DNA of 64,000 nucleotides, taken from positions 186,001 to 250,000 of the forward strand of contig NZ_JAJNCT010000034.1 in NCBI RefSeq assembly GCF_021026195.1, in the 5' to 3' direction. Below the pieces are notes generated by a model that was given only the letters and a program-made list of their open reading frames with translations, searched no databases and was not told the DNA's origin. The position numbers and the translations under genes were made by a program. Of this stretch, positions 55,381 through 64,000 are shown one piece after another. Every line of letters starts with the position of its first letter. Positions within the stretch are counted from its first letter, which is position 1. This DNA comes from Comamonas koreensis (GTDB lineage: Bacteria > Pseudomonadota > Gammaproteobacteria > Burkholderiales > Burkholderiaceae_C).

Positions 55381-55815
55381 ATGAAAATCGGTGAACTGGC
55401 CACGGCCTCTGCCACACCCGTGGAAACCATCCGCTACTACGAGCGCGAAGGCCTGCTGCCGCAGCCCACGCGCACTGCCAGCAACTACCGCGTCTACGAA
55501 GAGCAACACCTGGAGCGCCTGCAGTTCATCCGCAACTGCCGGGGGCTGCAGATGTCACTGGACGAAGTGCGCGAGCTGCTGCGCTACAAGGACGAGCCCG
55601 CCCAGGACTGCGCCGAAACCGTCGACAAGCTGATCGAAGCGCATATCGGCCATGTCGCTCTGCGCATCCAGGAGCTGCGCGGACTGGAAGCCCAGCTGAT
55701 CGCTCTGCGTGACCGCTGCCGGGGCACCCAGGACGTGGAGCACTGCGGCATCCTCGCCGGCCTGGCCGAGACGCCGGCAGCCCCGGCGATCAAACAACAT
55801 CTGCATGTGCGCTAG
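55381..55815 (+). CDS. MerR-family Cd(II)/Pb(II)-responsive regulator (CadR/PbrR type)
   Basis: 144 aa. HTH_MerR at residues 1-70 (MKIGELATASATPVETIRYYEREGLLPQP), a dimerisation helix, then Cys in QDCAETVD (about 78), DRCRG and EHCGILAGL as metal ligands, matching CadR/PbrR rather than ZntR. It controls the divergent ATPase. Confidence 0.92.
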   Translation: MKIGELATASATPVETIRYYEREGLLPQPTRTASNYRVYEEQHLERLQFIRNCRGLQMSLDEVRELLRYKDEPAQDCAETVDKLIEAHIGHVALRIQELRGLEAQLIALRDRCRGTQDVEHCGILAGLAETPAAPAIKQHLHVR

Positions 55816-55845
55816 GCGCTGGTTCGTTTTTATATCCGCCGACAC

Positions 55846-55873
55846 AAAAAAAGGTGGCTTGTTGCGCCACCTT
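55846..55873 (-). terminator. Rho-independent terminator after the DUF4148 gene
   Basis: On the minus strand AAGGTGGC and GCCACCTT form an 8-bp stem with a 7-base loop, followed by seven T. It lies 15 bp after the DUF4148 stop and could also stop the convergent regulator transcript. Confidence 0.85.
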
Positions 55874-55887
55874 CTAGAGCCTGAACG

Positions 55888-56232
55888 TTAACCGCGATAC
55901 AGCTTGAGGCGGGCCTTTCTCTCCGCCGGCGTCTCGCTGCTGTACTCATCAATCACCTGCTGACGCGTCTTGCCTGGGCCGGAAGCGACAGGCGCGGGCG
56001 GGTAGTTGCTGCTGCGCAAGGCGTTGGGGCCGCGCTTTTGCAGCGCCTCTACCGTCTCTGCCTGCACCTGCGCGCGGCTCTTGCCCGGCTGCGCATGCTC
56101 GGGGTAGAGTTCGTAGCCCTTCTCCGTTGGTGCCGAGTGCAAGGTCGCGCTGGCCGATGCGCTGTTCAGCATGCCCAGCGACAGGGCTGCGAACGCCAGG
56201 GACAACAGGGTGGAAGTGCGTGTCTTTTGCAT
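55888..56232 (-). CDS. DUF4148 domain exported protein
   Basis: 114 aa from ATG 56232; an ATG at 56250 is possible. Signal peptide to about SASA (residue 28). Two DUF4148 units: PGKSRAQVQAETVEAL and PGKTRQQVIDEYS. Short periplasmic proteins of this kind are abundant in Burkholderiales and often respond to metals or redox stress; function unknown. It lies between the two metal-efflux systems. Confidence 0.85.
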   Translation of the reverse strand: MQKTRTSTLLSLAFAALSLGMLNSASASATLHSAPTEKGYELYPEHAQPGKSRAQVQAETVEALQKRGPNALRSSNYPPAPVASGPGKTRQQVIDEYSSETPAERKARLKLYRG

Positions 56233-56376
56233 GGTTGCAATGCCTTTCATAAGGGTGAAAATACTCTCGCTGCGACTGCATTCGAGATGGCTCCATTGTT
56301 GAAAAAACACGCTGACCAAAGCCCCACAGCCAGATGACATTGCTGCAATGCGCGGGCTGCACCAACCGCAGATAAA

Positions 56377-56574
56377 ACAAAGCCATGGCGGGTTAGGGAT
56401 GCTCTGCAGAACCCTCGCCAAGCGGGATGGACGCGGATCGGGATGAGACGCAAGGCGTCTTTTGCAGTCAATAGCCGTAGCTATTGACAAGGAAGACAAC
56501 GCAGCGGATCGCCCGAGTCCGCGTTCAGACCACGGCAGGGAGTTTTGCAGAGGGTCCCTAAGCCATGGCTTTGT
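56377..56574. repeat. 198-bp palindromic repeat element
   Basis: The ends are an imperfect inverted repeat of about 30 bp: ACAAAGCCATGGC, then TTAGGGA and CTCTGCA blocks on the left (56377-56408) and the reverse complement on the right (56546-56574). Inside, GTCAATAGC-CGTA-GCTATTGAC is a perfect hairpin at about the centre, GACGC-AAG-GCGTC another, and GACGCGGATCGGG pairs roughly with CCCGAGTCCGCGTT. No reading frame is convincing. It looks like a mobile or dispersed MITE-like element between DUF4148 and czcA. Confidence 0.75.
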
Positions 56575-56594
56575 TGTCAGTTCTTTAGAGCGGC

Positions 56595-59500
56595 TCAAGC
56601 CGGGTGAACAGCGGGCTTGTGAGCGCCTTCCTTATCGTCCAACTCGTCCTCCGACGGATCGCGCCGGTGCACCAGGCGGTACAGCAAGGGCAGCACCAAC
56701 AAGGTCAATACGGTTGACGACAGGATGCCGCCAATCACTACAGTGGCCAGCGGCCGCTGCACCTCGGCACCCGTGCCGGTTGCAATGGCCATCGGCACAA
56801 AGCCCAGCGATGCCACCAGGGCCGTCATCAACACCGGCCGCAGGCGCGACAGCGCACCGGTGTGCACGGCATCGGGAACGGCCAGCCCACCCTCGCGCAG
56901 CGCGCGGATCGACGAGATCATCACCAGGCCGTTCAACACAGCCACGCCGGACAGCGCAATAAAGCCGATCGCCGCCGAGATGGACAGCGGAATACCGCGC
57001 AGCCACAGCGCCAGAATGCCGCCGGTCAGCGCAAACGGAATGCCGGTAAAGACGATCAGGCCATCGCGCACGTTGTTGAACATCGCAAACAGCAGGGTGA
57101 ACACCAGCAGCAGAGCGACGGGCACCACAATCTGCAGCCGCTGCTGGGCGGATTGCAGGTTCTCAAAGGTGCCGCCCCAGCGTGTCCAATAGCCGCTGGG
57201 CAGCGCCATCGCACCCAGGTCCTGCTGCGCCTGCTCGACAAAGGAGCCGATATCGCGGCCGCGCACATTGGCGCTCACCACAATGCGGCGCTTGCCATCC
57301 TCCCGGCTGACCTGGTTGGGCCCGGGCGACAGCGCAAAGCTGGCCACCGCCGACAAGGGAACAAAGCCCAGCCGGCTGCCCTCCTGCTGCGGCAGCGCAA
57401 TGGGCAGGCGCTCCAGCGCGGCCAGGTCGCTGCGCAGGGCCTCGGGCAGGCGCACCTGGATGTCAAAGCGCCGGTCGCCTTCAAACACTGTGCCAGCCTC
57501 CTGGCCGCCCACCGCCGTGGCAATGGTCTGCTGCACATCGCCCATGTTCAGGCCATAGCGCGATGCCTTTTCCCGGTCCACCTGCACCGTCAGCATCGGC
57601 AGGCCCGTGGTCTGCTCCACCTTCACCTCGGAGGCGCCGGGCACCTTCTGCAGCATCGTGGCAATCGATTGGGCAGTGCGCTCCAGCACCTGCATATCGT
57701 CGCCAAACACCTTCACCGCCACATCGCTGCGCACGCCCGATATCAGCTCGTTGAAGCGCAGCTGAATCGGTTGCGAGAACTCGTAGTTGCTGCCCGGTAT
57801 CGCCTCGACGACCTCCTGCACCTGGGCGAGCAGGTCCTCGCGGCTGCGCTGCGGGTCAGGCCACTGCGCACGCGGCTTGAGCATGATGTAGCCGTCCGAG
57901 ATATTGGGCGGCATCGGGTCCGAGGCAATCTCGGCCGTGCCGGTGCGGGCAAACACACGCTCGATCTCGGGCACCTGCTTCTTGAGCGCGCGCTCGATCT
58001 GCATCTGCATCTCCAGCGATTGCGTGAGGCTCGTGCCCGGCACGCGCAGCGCCTGGATCGCGAAGTCGCCCTCGTTCAGGTTGGGCGCAAACTCGCTGCC
58101 CAGGCGCGATGCCAGCAGCAGGCTCAGGGCCACCGAGACGACGGCTGCCGTTAGCACCACCACCGGCATGCGCATCACCCGCGCCAGCAAGGGCTCGTAG
58201 GCCTTGCGCGCCCAGGTCATCAGGCGGTTTTCCTTCTCGCTCACCCGCGCCCCGATGAAAAGCGCAATCGCCGCCGGGATAAAGGTGATGGACAGCAGCA
58301 TCGCGCCCGCCAGCGCCAGCACCACGGTCAGCGCCATCGGGTGGAACATCTTGCCCTCCACCCCCGTCAGCGCAAAGATCGGCAGGTAGACCACCATGAT
58401 GATCAGCTGCCCGAACAGCAGCGGCCGGCGGGCTTCCTTGGCCGCTGCAAACACTTCATGGAAGCGCTCGCTGCGCGACAGCGGGCTGCCCTTGCGCTCC
58501 TGCGCATGCGCCAGGCGCCGCACGCAGTTCTCCACAATCACCACCGCCCCATCGATGATGATGCCGAAATCCAGCGCGCCCAGGCTCATCAGGTTGGCGC
58601 TGATCCCGTACTTCACCATGCCGCTGAAGGTGAACAGCATCGACAGCGGGATGATGAGCGCCGTGATCAGCGCAGCGCGGATATTGCCCAGAAACAGAAA
58701 CAGCACCACCACCACCAGCGCCGCGCCTTCGACCAGGTTTTTCTTCACCGTGGCAATGGCTTTTTCCACCAACGTCGTGCGGTCGTAGACGGTCACGATC
58801 TTCACCCCCTCGGGCAAGGTCTTGCGGATCGATTCCATGCGCGCATCCACCGCCTTGGAGACGATGCGGCTGTTCTCCCCGATCAGCATGAACACGGTGC
58901 CCAGCACCACCTCGCGGCCGTTGTCGGTGGCCGCGCCCGTGCGCAGCTCGCGGCCCAGGCTCACCTCGGCCAGGTCGCGCACGCGCACCGGCTGGCCTTG
59001 GGTGCTGCCCACAATCACTTCCTGGATGTCTGCAATGCCCTTGACCTGGCCGGGCGCGCGGATCAGGTACTGCTCGCCTTCGCGCTCGATATAGCCGGCG
59101 CCCACATTGGTGTTGTTGCTCTGCAGTGCCGCCACCAGCTTGTCCATCGAGATGCCATAGGACGCGAGCTTGTCCGGCCGGGGAGCCACCAGGTACTCCT
59201 TGGCAAAGCCGCCGATGGAGTTGATCTCGGTCACACCGGGCACATTGCGCAGCTGGGGTTTGATGACCCAGTCCTGGATCTCGCGCAGGTCCATGGGGGT
59301 GTAGAGGCTGCCATCAGCCTTTTTGGCGCCCTCCTCGGCCTCCACCGTCCAGAGATAGATCTCGCCCAGGCCGGTGGAGATGGGGCCAATGCTCGGCGCA
59401 ATACCGGGCGGCAGCTTCTCACGCGCCTCCTGGATGCGCTCATTGACCAGCTGGCGCGCAAAGTAGATGTCGGTGCCGTCCTTGAAGATCACCGTCACCT

Positions 59501-59774
59501 GCGACAGCCCATAGCGCGACAGCGAACGCGTCTGCTCCAGGTGCGGCAGGCCGGCCATCACGGTCTCGATGGGGTAGGTGATGCGTTGCTCGGTCTCCAG
59601 CGGCGAATAGCCCGGCGCCTGGGTGTTGATCTGTACCTGCACATTGGTGATGTCAGGCACGGCATCGATGGACAGGCGCTGGTAGCTGAAAACGCCCAGT
59701 GCAGCCATGGCGAAAACCGCCAGGATGACCAGCCAGCGCTGCTCGATGGAAAAACGGATGATGCGCTCAAACAT
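56595..59774 (-). CDS. czcA: CzcA/CusA-family heavy-metal RND efflux pump
   Basis: 1059 aa. It begins MFERIIRFSIEQRWLVIL; 12 membrane helices and two large periplasmic loops are inferred. The proton-path motif in helix 4, ALDFGIIIDGAVVIVEN, has both Asp and the Glu of the Zn/Co/Cd (HME1) group rather than the Cu/Ag group. It exports Co, Zn, Cd from periplasm through the czcBC channel. It is 12 bp after czcB and followed by the palindromic element. Confidence 0.93.
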   Translation of the reverse strand: MFERIIRFSIEQRWLVILAVFAMAALGVFSYQRLSIDAVPDITNVQVQINTQAPGYSPLETEQRITYPIETVMAGLPHLEQTRSLSRYGLSQVTVIFKDGTDIYFARQLVNERIQEAREKLPPGIAPSIGPISTGLGEIYLWTVEAEEGAKKADGSLYTPMDLREIQDWVIKPQLRNVPGVTEINSIGGFAKEYLVAPRPDKLASYGISMDKLVAALQSNNTNVGAGYIEREGEQYLIRAPGQVKGIADIQEVIVGSTQGQPVRVRDLAEVSLGRELRTGAATDNGREVVLGTVFMLIGENSRIVSKAVDARMESIRKTLPEGVKIVTVYDRTTLVEKAIATVKKNLVEGAALVVVVLFLFLGNIRAALITALIIPLSMLFTFSGMVKYGISANLMSLGALDFGIIIDGAVVIVENCVRRLAHAQERKGSPLSRSERFHEVFAAAKEARRPLLFGQLIIMVVYLPIFALTGVEGKMFHPMALTVVLALAGAMLLSITFIPAAIALFIGARVSEKENRLMTWARKAYEPLLARVMRMPVVVLTAAVVSVALSLLLASRLGSEFAPNLNEGDFAIQALRVPGTSLTQSLEMQMQIERALKKQVPEIERVFARTGTAEIASDPMPPNISDGYIMLKPRAQWPDPQRSREDLLAQVQEVVEAIPGSNYEFSQPIQLRFNELISGVRSDVAVKVFGDDMQVLERTAQSIATMLQKVPGASEVKVEQTTGLPMLTVQVDREKASRYGLNMGDVQQTIATAVGGQEAGTVFEGDRRFDIQVRLPEALRSDLAALERLPIALPQQEGSRLGFVPLSAVASFALSPGPNQVSREDGKRRIVVSANVRGRDIGSFVEQAQQDLGAMALPSGYWTRWGGTFENLQSAQQRLQIVVPVALLLVFTLLFAMFNNVRDGLIVFTGIPFALTGGILALWLRGIPLSISAAIGFIALSGVAVLNGLVMISSIRALREGGLAVPDAVHTGALSRLRPVLMTALVASLGFVPMAIATGTGAEVQRPLATVVIGGILSSTVLTLLVLPLLYRLVHRRDPSEDELDDKEGAHKPAVHPA

Positions 59775-59786
59775 GCGGACTCCCGA

Positions 59787-61187
59787 TCAATGCGCGTGCT
59801 CGGCAGATGCCTTGCCCAGCTCGGCCCGCAGCAGGAACGAGCCCTCCTTGACATAGCTCTGCCCCGCCTTCAGGCCCGATGTGACCTCGGTGGTCTTGCC
59901 GTCCGTCGCGCCCAGCTGCACCACCTGGGCCTGGTAGCCGCCCTCGGCCGGCACAAACACCACGCTCTCCTTGCCGTCGGGGCGCTGGATGGCCTTGGCG
60001 TCCACCGCAATGGGGACGGGCGTTTCTCCGGCCAGCAGTTCCACATCCACAAACAGACCCGGCCGCCATACCCCCTGCGGGTTGGCCAGTGCCACGCGCG
60101 CCGGCGCGGTGCGGGTTTGCGCGCCAATCAACGCACCCACATAGGCAATCCGGCCTTCGGCCTGGGAATCAAATGCGGTGGCACGCACGACGACTGGCGC
60201 ACCCATTCGCACATCCGGCAGCTGCGGCGCGGCCACGCTGATCTCCGCCCAGACCGAGCGCAGGTCCGAGACGGTGAACGAGGCCGTGCTGTCGGTCACC
60301 GATTCGCCCACGGTCAGGTGCTTCTCGACGACCATGCCGGCCAGCGGCGCACGCAGCTCATAGCGGCTCGATCCGCCGGTGCCCGCGCCTGCGCCCGCCC
60401 CAATGGCGGACAGCTTTTGCGCGGCATTGGCCACGGCAATCTCGGCCTCCTGCAGCGCTTGCTGGGCTGCCTGGTAGTCCTGCTCGGCAGAGATGCGCTC
60501 CTGCCACAGCTGCTTTTCGCGCTCGTGGTTGCGCTTGGCAAAAGCCAGGCGCCGCTGCGCCGTTTGCAGCTCGCTGCGCTGGTCCGACACCGCCGGGCTC
60601 TGGATCACCGCCAGCAGCTGCCCCTTGGCCACCTGCTCGCCCAGTTGGGCATGGACCGAGGCCACCACCCCCGCCACCCTGGGCACCACATGGGCCGTGC
60701 GGTCTTCGTCAAAGCGGATCTCGCCGGGCAGCAGCACTTGCTTTTTGATCGACGCCGGCCCCGCCTGGGCCACCACCAAACCGGCCGCCTTGGCCTGGGC
60801 TGGGCTCAGCTTGACCAGGCCCTCGCCCGCTTCTTCGCCTTCGGCATGGCCGCCGGCCGCAGCGCCATGCGCATCCTTGCTGCCGGCCTCGGCTTTCTCA
60901 TCGTGGTGTTCTTCATCGCCATGCTGGTCAGCCTCCTGGTGCGCATCGGCTTGGGCACCTGCTTTGGCACCCGTCTTGGCATCCGTATTGGCAGCGGCCT
61001 CGCCATGGTGCTCGCCATCTTTGTGGGATGGCGCATCGGCATGGCCTGATGCCGGTGCAGCGGCTGCGCTGCCGGGGCCCCGCAACAAATAGGCGCCACC
61101 GGCCACACCAACGGCCGCAATCAGCGCCGCTGCAATCCACTGTTTGGACGAGGTCAGCGAGCTATCGAATCTGGTTTTCTCGGACAT
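59787..61187 (-). CDS. czcB: CzcB-type membrane fusion protein
   Basis: 466 aa from ATG 61187. One N-terminal anchor helix, then a long His/Glu/Ala-rich segment (about residues 45-120; HADAPSHKDGEHHGE, HGDEEHHDEKAEAG) that could bind metal. Lipoyl halves flank a coiled coil (REKQLWQERISAEQDYQAAQQALQEAE). It bridges CzcA and CzcC in the periplasm. Overlaps none; 4 bp from czcC. Confidence 0.92.
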   Translation of the reverse strand: MSEKTRFDSSLTSSKQWIAAALIAAVGVAGGAYLLRGPGSAAAAPASGHADAPSHKDGEHHGEAAANTDAKTGAKAGAQADAHQEADQHGDEEHHDEKAEAGSKDAHGAAAGGHAEGEEAGEGLVKLSPAQAKAAGLVVAQAGPASIKKQVLLPGEIRFDEDRTAHVVPRVAGVVASVHAQLGEQVAKGQLLAVIQSPAVSDQRSELQTAQRRLAFAKRNHEREKQLWQERISAEQDYQAAQQALQEAEIAVANAAQKLSAIGAGAGAGTGGSSRYELRAPLAGMVVEKHLTVGESVTDSTASFTVSDLRSVWAEISVAAPQLPDVRMGAPVVVRATAFDSQAEGRIAYVGALIGAQTRTAPARVALANPQGVWRPGLFVDVELLAGETPVPIAVDAKAIQRPDGKESVVFVPAEGGYQAQVVQLGATDGKTTEVTSGLKAGQSYVKEGSFLLRAELGKASAEHAH

Positions 61188-61191
61188 GGGT

Positions 61192-62508
61192 TCAGGTTCC
61201 TGTAGCGGCCGCCAGCGCTGGCGTGCCAAAGATGCGTTCAATCTCCGCACGGGCGCGGTGCGATGCCATCAGCTGGTCCAGCAGCTGGCGCCGGCTGTCA
61301 AACAGGCTGCGCTGGGCGTCCAGCACGTCCAGAAAGCTGAACTTGCCCAGCGAGAAGCCGCGCACGGCCAGGTCATAAGCCGACTGCGCCGTGGGCACCA
61401 CCTGGCTTTGCAGCAGCGCCACCTGCTGGTTGCTGCTGAGCCACTGCTGGCGCGCAGCAAACACCTGGGCCTGCAGTTGCAGGCGCTGGTCCTGCAGCTG
61501 CTGCTCGGCCTGGTCGACCTTGCGCAAGGCCTGCAGCTGGTTGCCGGCATTGCGGTCAAACAGCGGCAAGGGGATGCTGACGCCGACAAACACCTGGTTG
61601 CGCCCAACATCCCGGGCGCGCTTGACGCCCAGGCTCACCGTCGGGTCCTGCACGCGCTTGCTGCGCTCGACCGCCGATGCGGCCTGGCTTTGCGCCAGCG
61701 CGCGATGGGCCAGCAGCATCGCGGGCGCCTCATCCAGGCGCTGGTCCAGCTGCTCGGCGGTCGGCGCCGCCGTGGTGGTCAAAAAGTCGCCACTGGCCAG
61801 GCCCAGCTCGGCGCCGCGTCCGCCCCAGAGCACGGCCAGGTTCTGCTGCGCCACGCGCGTCAAGGCGCGGGCCTGCTCCAGCTCCATCGCCGCATTGGCC
61901 TGCGCCACCTGGGCGCGGCTGGCCTCCAGCGGTGGCACCTTGCCCGCCTGCACCCGCTTGTTGGCGGCTTCCAGCGCCTGCGTTGCCAGCGCATGGGTCT
62001 GGCCCGCAAAATCCACCCGCTGCTGGGCCAGCAGCAGCTCGTTGAAGTTGACGAGCAACTGGTAGCGCAAGGCCGCCAGTGCGGCCGTCACCCCCGCCTC
62101 GGCCGCTGCCTTTTCGGTATCGGCCAACTGCATGCGCGCCTCACGCTTGCCGCCCAGCTCGATCAGCTGGTTGATCTGCACCGTATTGGTACGGGTCTCG
62201 GGCCGGGTGTCTTCGATGTTGACAGAGAGCTCCGGATTCGGGCGTGCCTGGCTTTGCATCACCAGACCTTCGGCGGCAGCGGCGCCATAGCGGGCTGCTT
62301 GCAAGCCCGGGTTGGCGGCCAGCGCCTTGTCCCAGGCAGCAGCCAGCGTGATCGTTGGCGTGGCCTGCGCAGGTGCATTGGTATCGGCCTGGGCATGGGC
62401 CTGGGGCAGCCAGACGCCGGCCAGCGCGGCGCTCAGCAACCAGGCAGGCCATGCGGGGCGTGGCAAGGGGGTGCCGGCCCGGTTGGGGGCTGGCGGCGGG
62501 GTGGTCAT
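61192..62508 (-). CDS. czcC: CzcC-type outer-membrane channel (OMF/TolC family)
   Basis: 438 aa from ATG 62508, with GGAGA upstream. Signal peptide ends AHAQA (about residue 41). Two OEP repeats: ARPNPELSVNIEDTRPETRTNTVQINQLIELGGKREAR and DPTVSLGVKRARDVGRNQVFVGVSIPLPLFDRNAG. It forms the exit duct. First gene of the czcCBA operon, divergent from the two-component genes. Confidence 0.92.
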   Translation of the reverse strand: MTTPPPAPNRAGTPLPRPAWPAWLLSAALAGVWLPQAHAQADTNAPAQATPTITLAAAWDKALAANPGLQAARYGAAAAEGLVMQSQARPNPELSVNIEDTRPETRTNTVQINQLIELGGKREARMQLADTEKAAAEAGVTAALAALRYQLLVNFNELLLAQQRVDFAGQTHALATQALEAANKRVQAGKVPPLEASRAQVAQANAAMELEQARALTRVAQQNLAVLWGGRGAELGLASGDFLTTTAAPTAEQLDQRLDEAPAMLLAHRALAQSQAASAVERSKRVQDPTVSLGVKRARDVGRNQVFVGVSIPLPLFDRNAGNQLQALRKVDQAEQQLQDQRLQLQAQVFAARQQWLSSNQQVALLQSQVVPTAQSAYDLAVRGFSLGKFSFLDVLDAQRSLFDSRRQLLDQLMASHRARAEIERIFGTPALAAATGT

Positions 62509-62668
62509 AGCGGCTTCTCCTGTGGTGGCGGACCGCGCACAACCGGGCGTTGGCGGCGCCCGGCGCAAGGAAGCGGCAGACACCGCAGGCCCCCGGTGCA
62601 GGCGGTATCCCTATGCGATGCCAGCGACTGTAGAAAGCGGCGACCAACACCAGGCCGACGGGAAGATG

Positions 62669-62678
62669 ACAAATTTGT
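62669..62678. promoter_or_regulatory. Candidate CzcR-type operator in the czcC-czcR intergenic region
   Basis: A perfect 10-bp palindrome ACAAATTTGT stands out in a GC-rich region 30 bp before the response-regulator start. It resembles the AT-rich boxes used by heavy-metal response regulators and could serve both divergent operons. Confidence 0.5.
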
Positions 62679-62708
62679 AATCCGTGGCTGCGGGCGCGAT
62701 CAGAGACA

Positions 62709-63407
62709 ATGGCCTCCATGAGACTGCTGCTGATTGAAGACGAAGCCAAGCTCGGCGAGTACCTTCGCAAAGGTCTGGCCGAGGAGAGCTACACGGTCGA
62801 TGTCGCCACCAACGGCATCGATGGCCTGCACCTGGCCATGGAGCTGGACTACGACCTGGTCGTGCTCGACGGCATGCTCCCCGGCATCGACGGTTTTGCG
62901 GTGCTGGCGGCATTGCGCCAGTCCAAATCCACCCCGGTGCTGATGCTGACGGCCCGCACCGATGTGCAGGACCGGGTGCGCGGTTTGCAAAGCGGTGCCG
63001 ATGACTACCTGATCAAGCCCTTTGCGTTTTCCGAGCTGGTGGCCCGCATCCAGGTGCTGCTGCGCCGCGCGCAGGCCCACCCGGCATCACCCGAGCCCAC
63101 GGTGCTGCGCCAGGCCGATCTGGAGCTGGACCTGATCCGCCGCAAGGCCGTGCGCGCCGGTGTGCGGCTTGATCTGACAGCCAAGGAATTCAACTTGCTG
63201 GCGCTGCTGCTGCGCCGCCAGGGCGAGGTGCTGTCCCGCACCGAGCTGGCTTCCCAGGTCTGGGACATGAACTTTGACAGCGAGACCAATGTGGTCGAAG
63301 TGGCCGTGCGGCGCCTGCGCATGAAGGTGGACCAGCCCTTTGCCTCGCCGTTGATCCACACGGTGCGCGGCATGGGCTATGTGCTGGAGAGCCGAGCCCA
63401 GCCATGA
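62709..63407 (+). CDS. Heavy-metal response regulator (CzcR/CopR/IrlR type)
   Basis: 232 aa (229 from the second ATG at 62718). Receiver: acidic pair in [13 protein letters not shown], phosphorylated Asp in [14 protein letters not shown], Lys in YLIKPFAF. OmpR-type w[56 protein letters not shown]. The [13 protein letters not shown] sequence is typical of the heavy-metal subgroup. It presumably activates czcCBA. Confidence 0.92.
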   Translation: MASMRLLLIEDEAKLGEYLRKGLAEESYTVDVATNGIDGLHLAMELDYDLVVLDGMLPGIDGFAVLAALRQSKSTPVLMLTARTDVQDRVRGLQSGADDYLIKPFAFSELVARIQVLLRRAQAHPASPEPTVLRQADLELDLIRRKAVRAGVRLDLTAKEFNLLALLLRRQGEVLSRTELASQVWDMNFDSETNVVEVAVRRLRMKVDQPFASPLIHTVRGMGYVLESRAQP

Positions 63408-64000
63408 GCCCCGCGCAAGCCGTACCGCATCTGGGGCGCCGGCTCTCGCGCTGGATGGCGCTGCTGTCCATGCTGGGGCTGGGCGCTGTCAGCCTGGTCG
63501 TGTTTCTGGTGTTCGACAACACCTTGACGGCCCGCCAAAAGGAGATGCTCGACCAAAAGCAGCAGTCGCTGATGCATGTGCTGCGCGACGACAGCACGGC
63601 CCACCGCGACAAGGCGCTGGACCACCTGCTCACCGATTTTCTGGCCGGCCACGGCGACTATGCGATCCGCGTGGTGGACAACGAGGGCCATGTGCTGTTC
63701 GACAGCATCCCGGCCGACTGGAGCAGCCACCACACCATGCTGCGCAGTTTTGCCGTTGGCATCACCGCGCCCCAGTACCACCAGGCGCGTGCGGCCACCG
63801 CCACCTTGGTGATGGACCTGCGCCCCGACGAGGCCTTGCTGCGCGGCCTGGGCTGGACCTTGTTTGCGGCAATGGTCGCCGGCTCCCTGCTGCTGGCGCT
63901 GTTTGGCGGCCTGCTGGTGCAGCGCAGCCTGCGGCCCATCGAATCGCTGGTCTCGCAGATCAGCCTGCTGTCGGCCCGCGATTTTGAGCGCCGGCTCGAC
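63404..64000 (+). CDS. Heavy-metal sensor histidine kinase, N-terminal part (runs off the window)
   Basis: The first 199 residues only. The start overlaps the regulator stop as ATGA. First membrane helix about residues 18-38 ([21 protein letters not shown]), a periplasmic sensor of about 100 residues with [26 protein letters not shown], second helix about 152-172, then the HAMP start [26 protein letters not shown]. It matches CzcS/CusS-type kinases. The kinase core lies outside. Confidence 0.9.
   Translation, partial: MSPAQAVPHLGRRLSRWMALLSMLGLGAVSLVVFLVFDNTLTARQKEMLDQKQQSLMHVLRDDSTAHRDKALDHLLTDFLAGHGDYAIRVVDNEGHVLFDSIPADWSSHHTMLRSFAVGITAPQYHQARAATATLVMDLRPDEALLRGLGWTLFAAMVAGSLLLALFGGLLVQRSLRPIESLVSQISLLSARDFERRLD

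Noticed and set aside
58341..61049. Open frame of 902 codons on the plus strand
   Set aside because: Antisense to czcA and czcB, low-complexity composition, no recognisable motif. The minus-strand genes explain the region fully.

Overview
The window is GC-rich chromosomal DNA with dense, short-spaced genes. It most resembles a beta-proteobacterium of the Comamonadaceae, probably Comamonas or a close relative. That guess rests on recalled family resemblance: a Bug/TctC receptor beside an acyl-CoA dehydrogenase, a MocR regulator, DUF4148 and czc genes, and the order pteridine-reductase-like SDR - folB - ttcA. No rRNA, tRNA, CRISPR array, transposase or phage gene was seen.

Layout. 1-5 kb: the start of a BCCT osmolyte carrier, then a sulfonate-type ABC importer (permease, ATPase, binding protein) whose TauD-like dioxygenase is broken by a one-base frameshift. 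5-10 kb: housekeeping genes (MidA-like methyltransferase, FolM-like SDR, folB, ttcA, a DUF4136 lipoprotein, a phosphoglycerate-mutase-like phosphatase). 10-20 kb: a LysR regulator, ruvB, three paralogous secreted trypsin-like proteases, ruvA, then phoH and ybeY. The proteases lie exactly between ruvB and ruvA. 20-25 kb: a TSUP permease, then a Bug receptor, cupin, acyl-CoA dehydrogenase and LysR group.

25-37 kb is a coherent catabolic block: a dipeptide-type ABC importer (five genes), a D-threonine aldolase/D-serine dehydratase-like PLP enzyme, an RpiR regulator and an N-acyl-D-amino-acid deacylase, all on the minus strand, with a divergent RidA gene. This looks like uptake and degradation of D-amino acids or D-amino-acid peptides. 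dgoK-dgoA (2-keto-3-deoxygalactonate degradation) follow, then a 123-bp nested palindrome and an M20 peptidase.

39-52 kb is accessory and partly decayed: a MocR/EamA pair, a GNAT enzyme, a LysR, a HAD phosphatase with an in-frame TGA, a hipBA-type toxin-antitoxin pair, a scar holding a duplicated tetR tail and a LysR C-terminal remnant, a TetR/FabF divergent pair with two tandem operators, two unknown genes, and an rtcB-type RNA ligase preceded by three consecutive stem-loops.

52-64 kb is a metal-resistance block: a Cd/Zn/Pb P-type ATPase with its divergent MerR regulator and a canonical MerR-type promoter, a DUF4148 protein, a 198-bp palindromic repeat, czcCBA, and a divergent two-component system whose kinase runs off the end. 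The ATPase would move metal from cytoplasm to periplasm, and CzcCBA from periplasm to outside.
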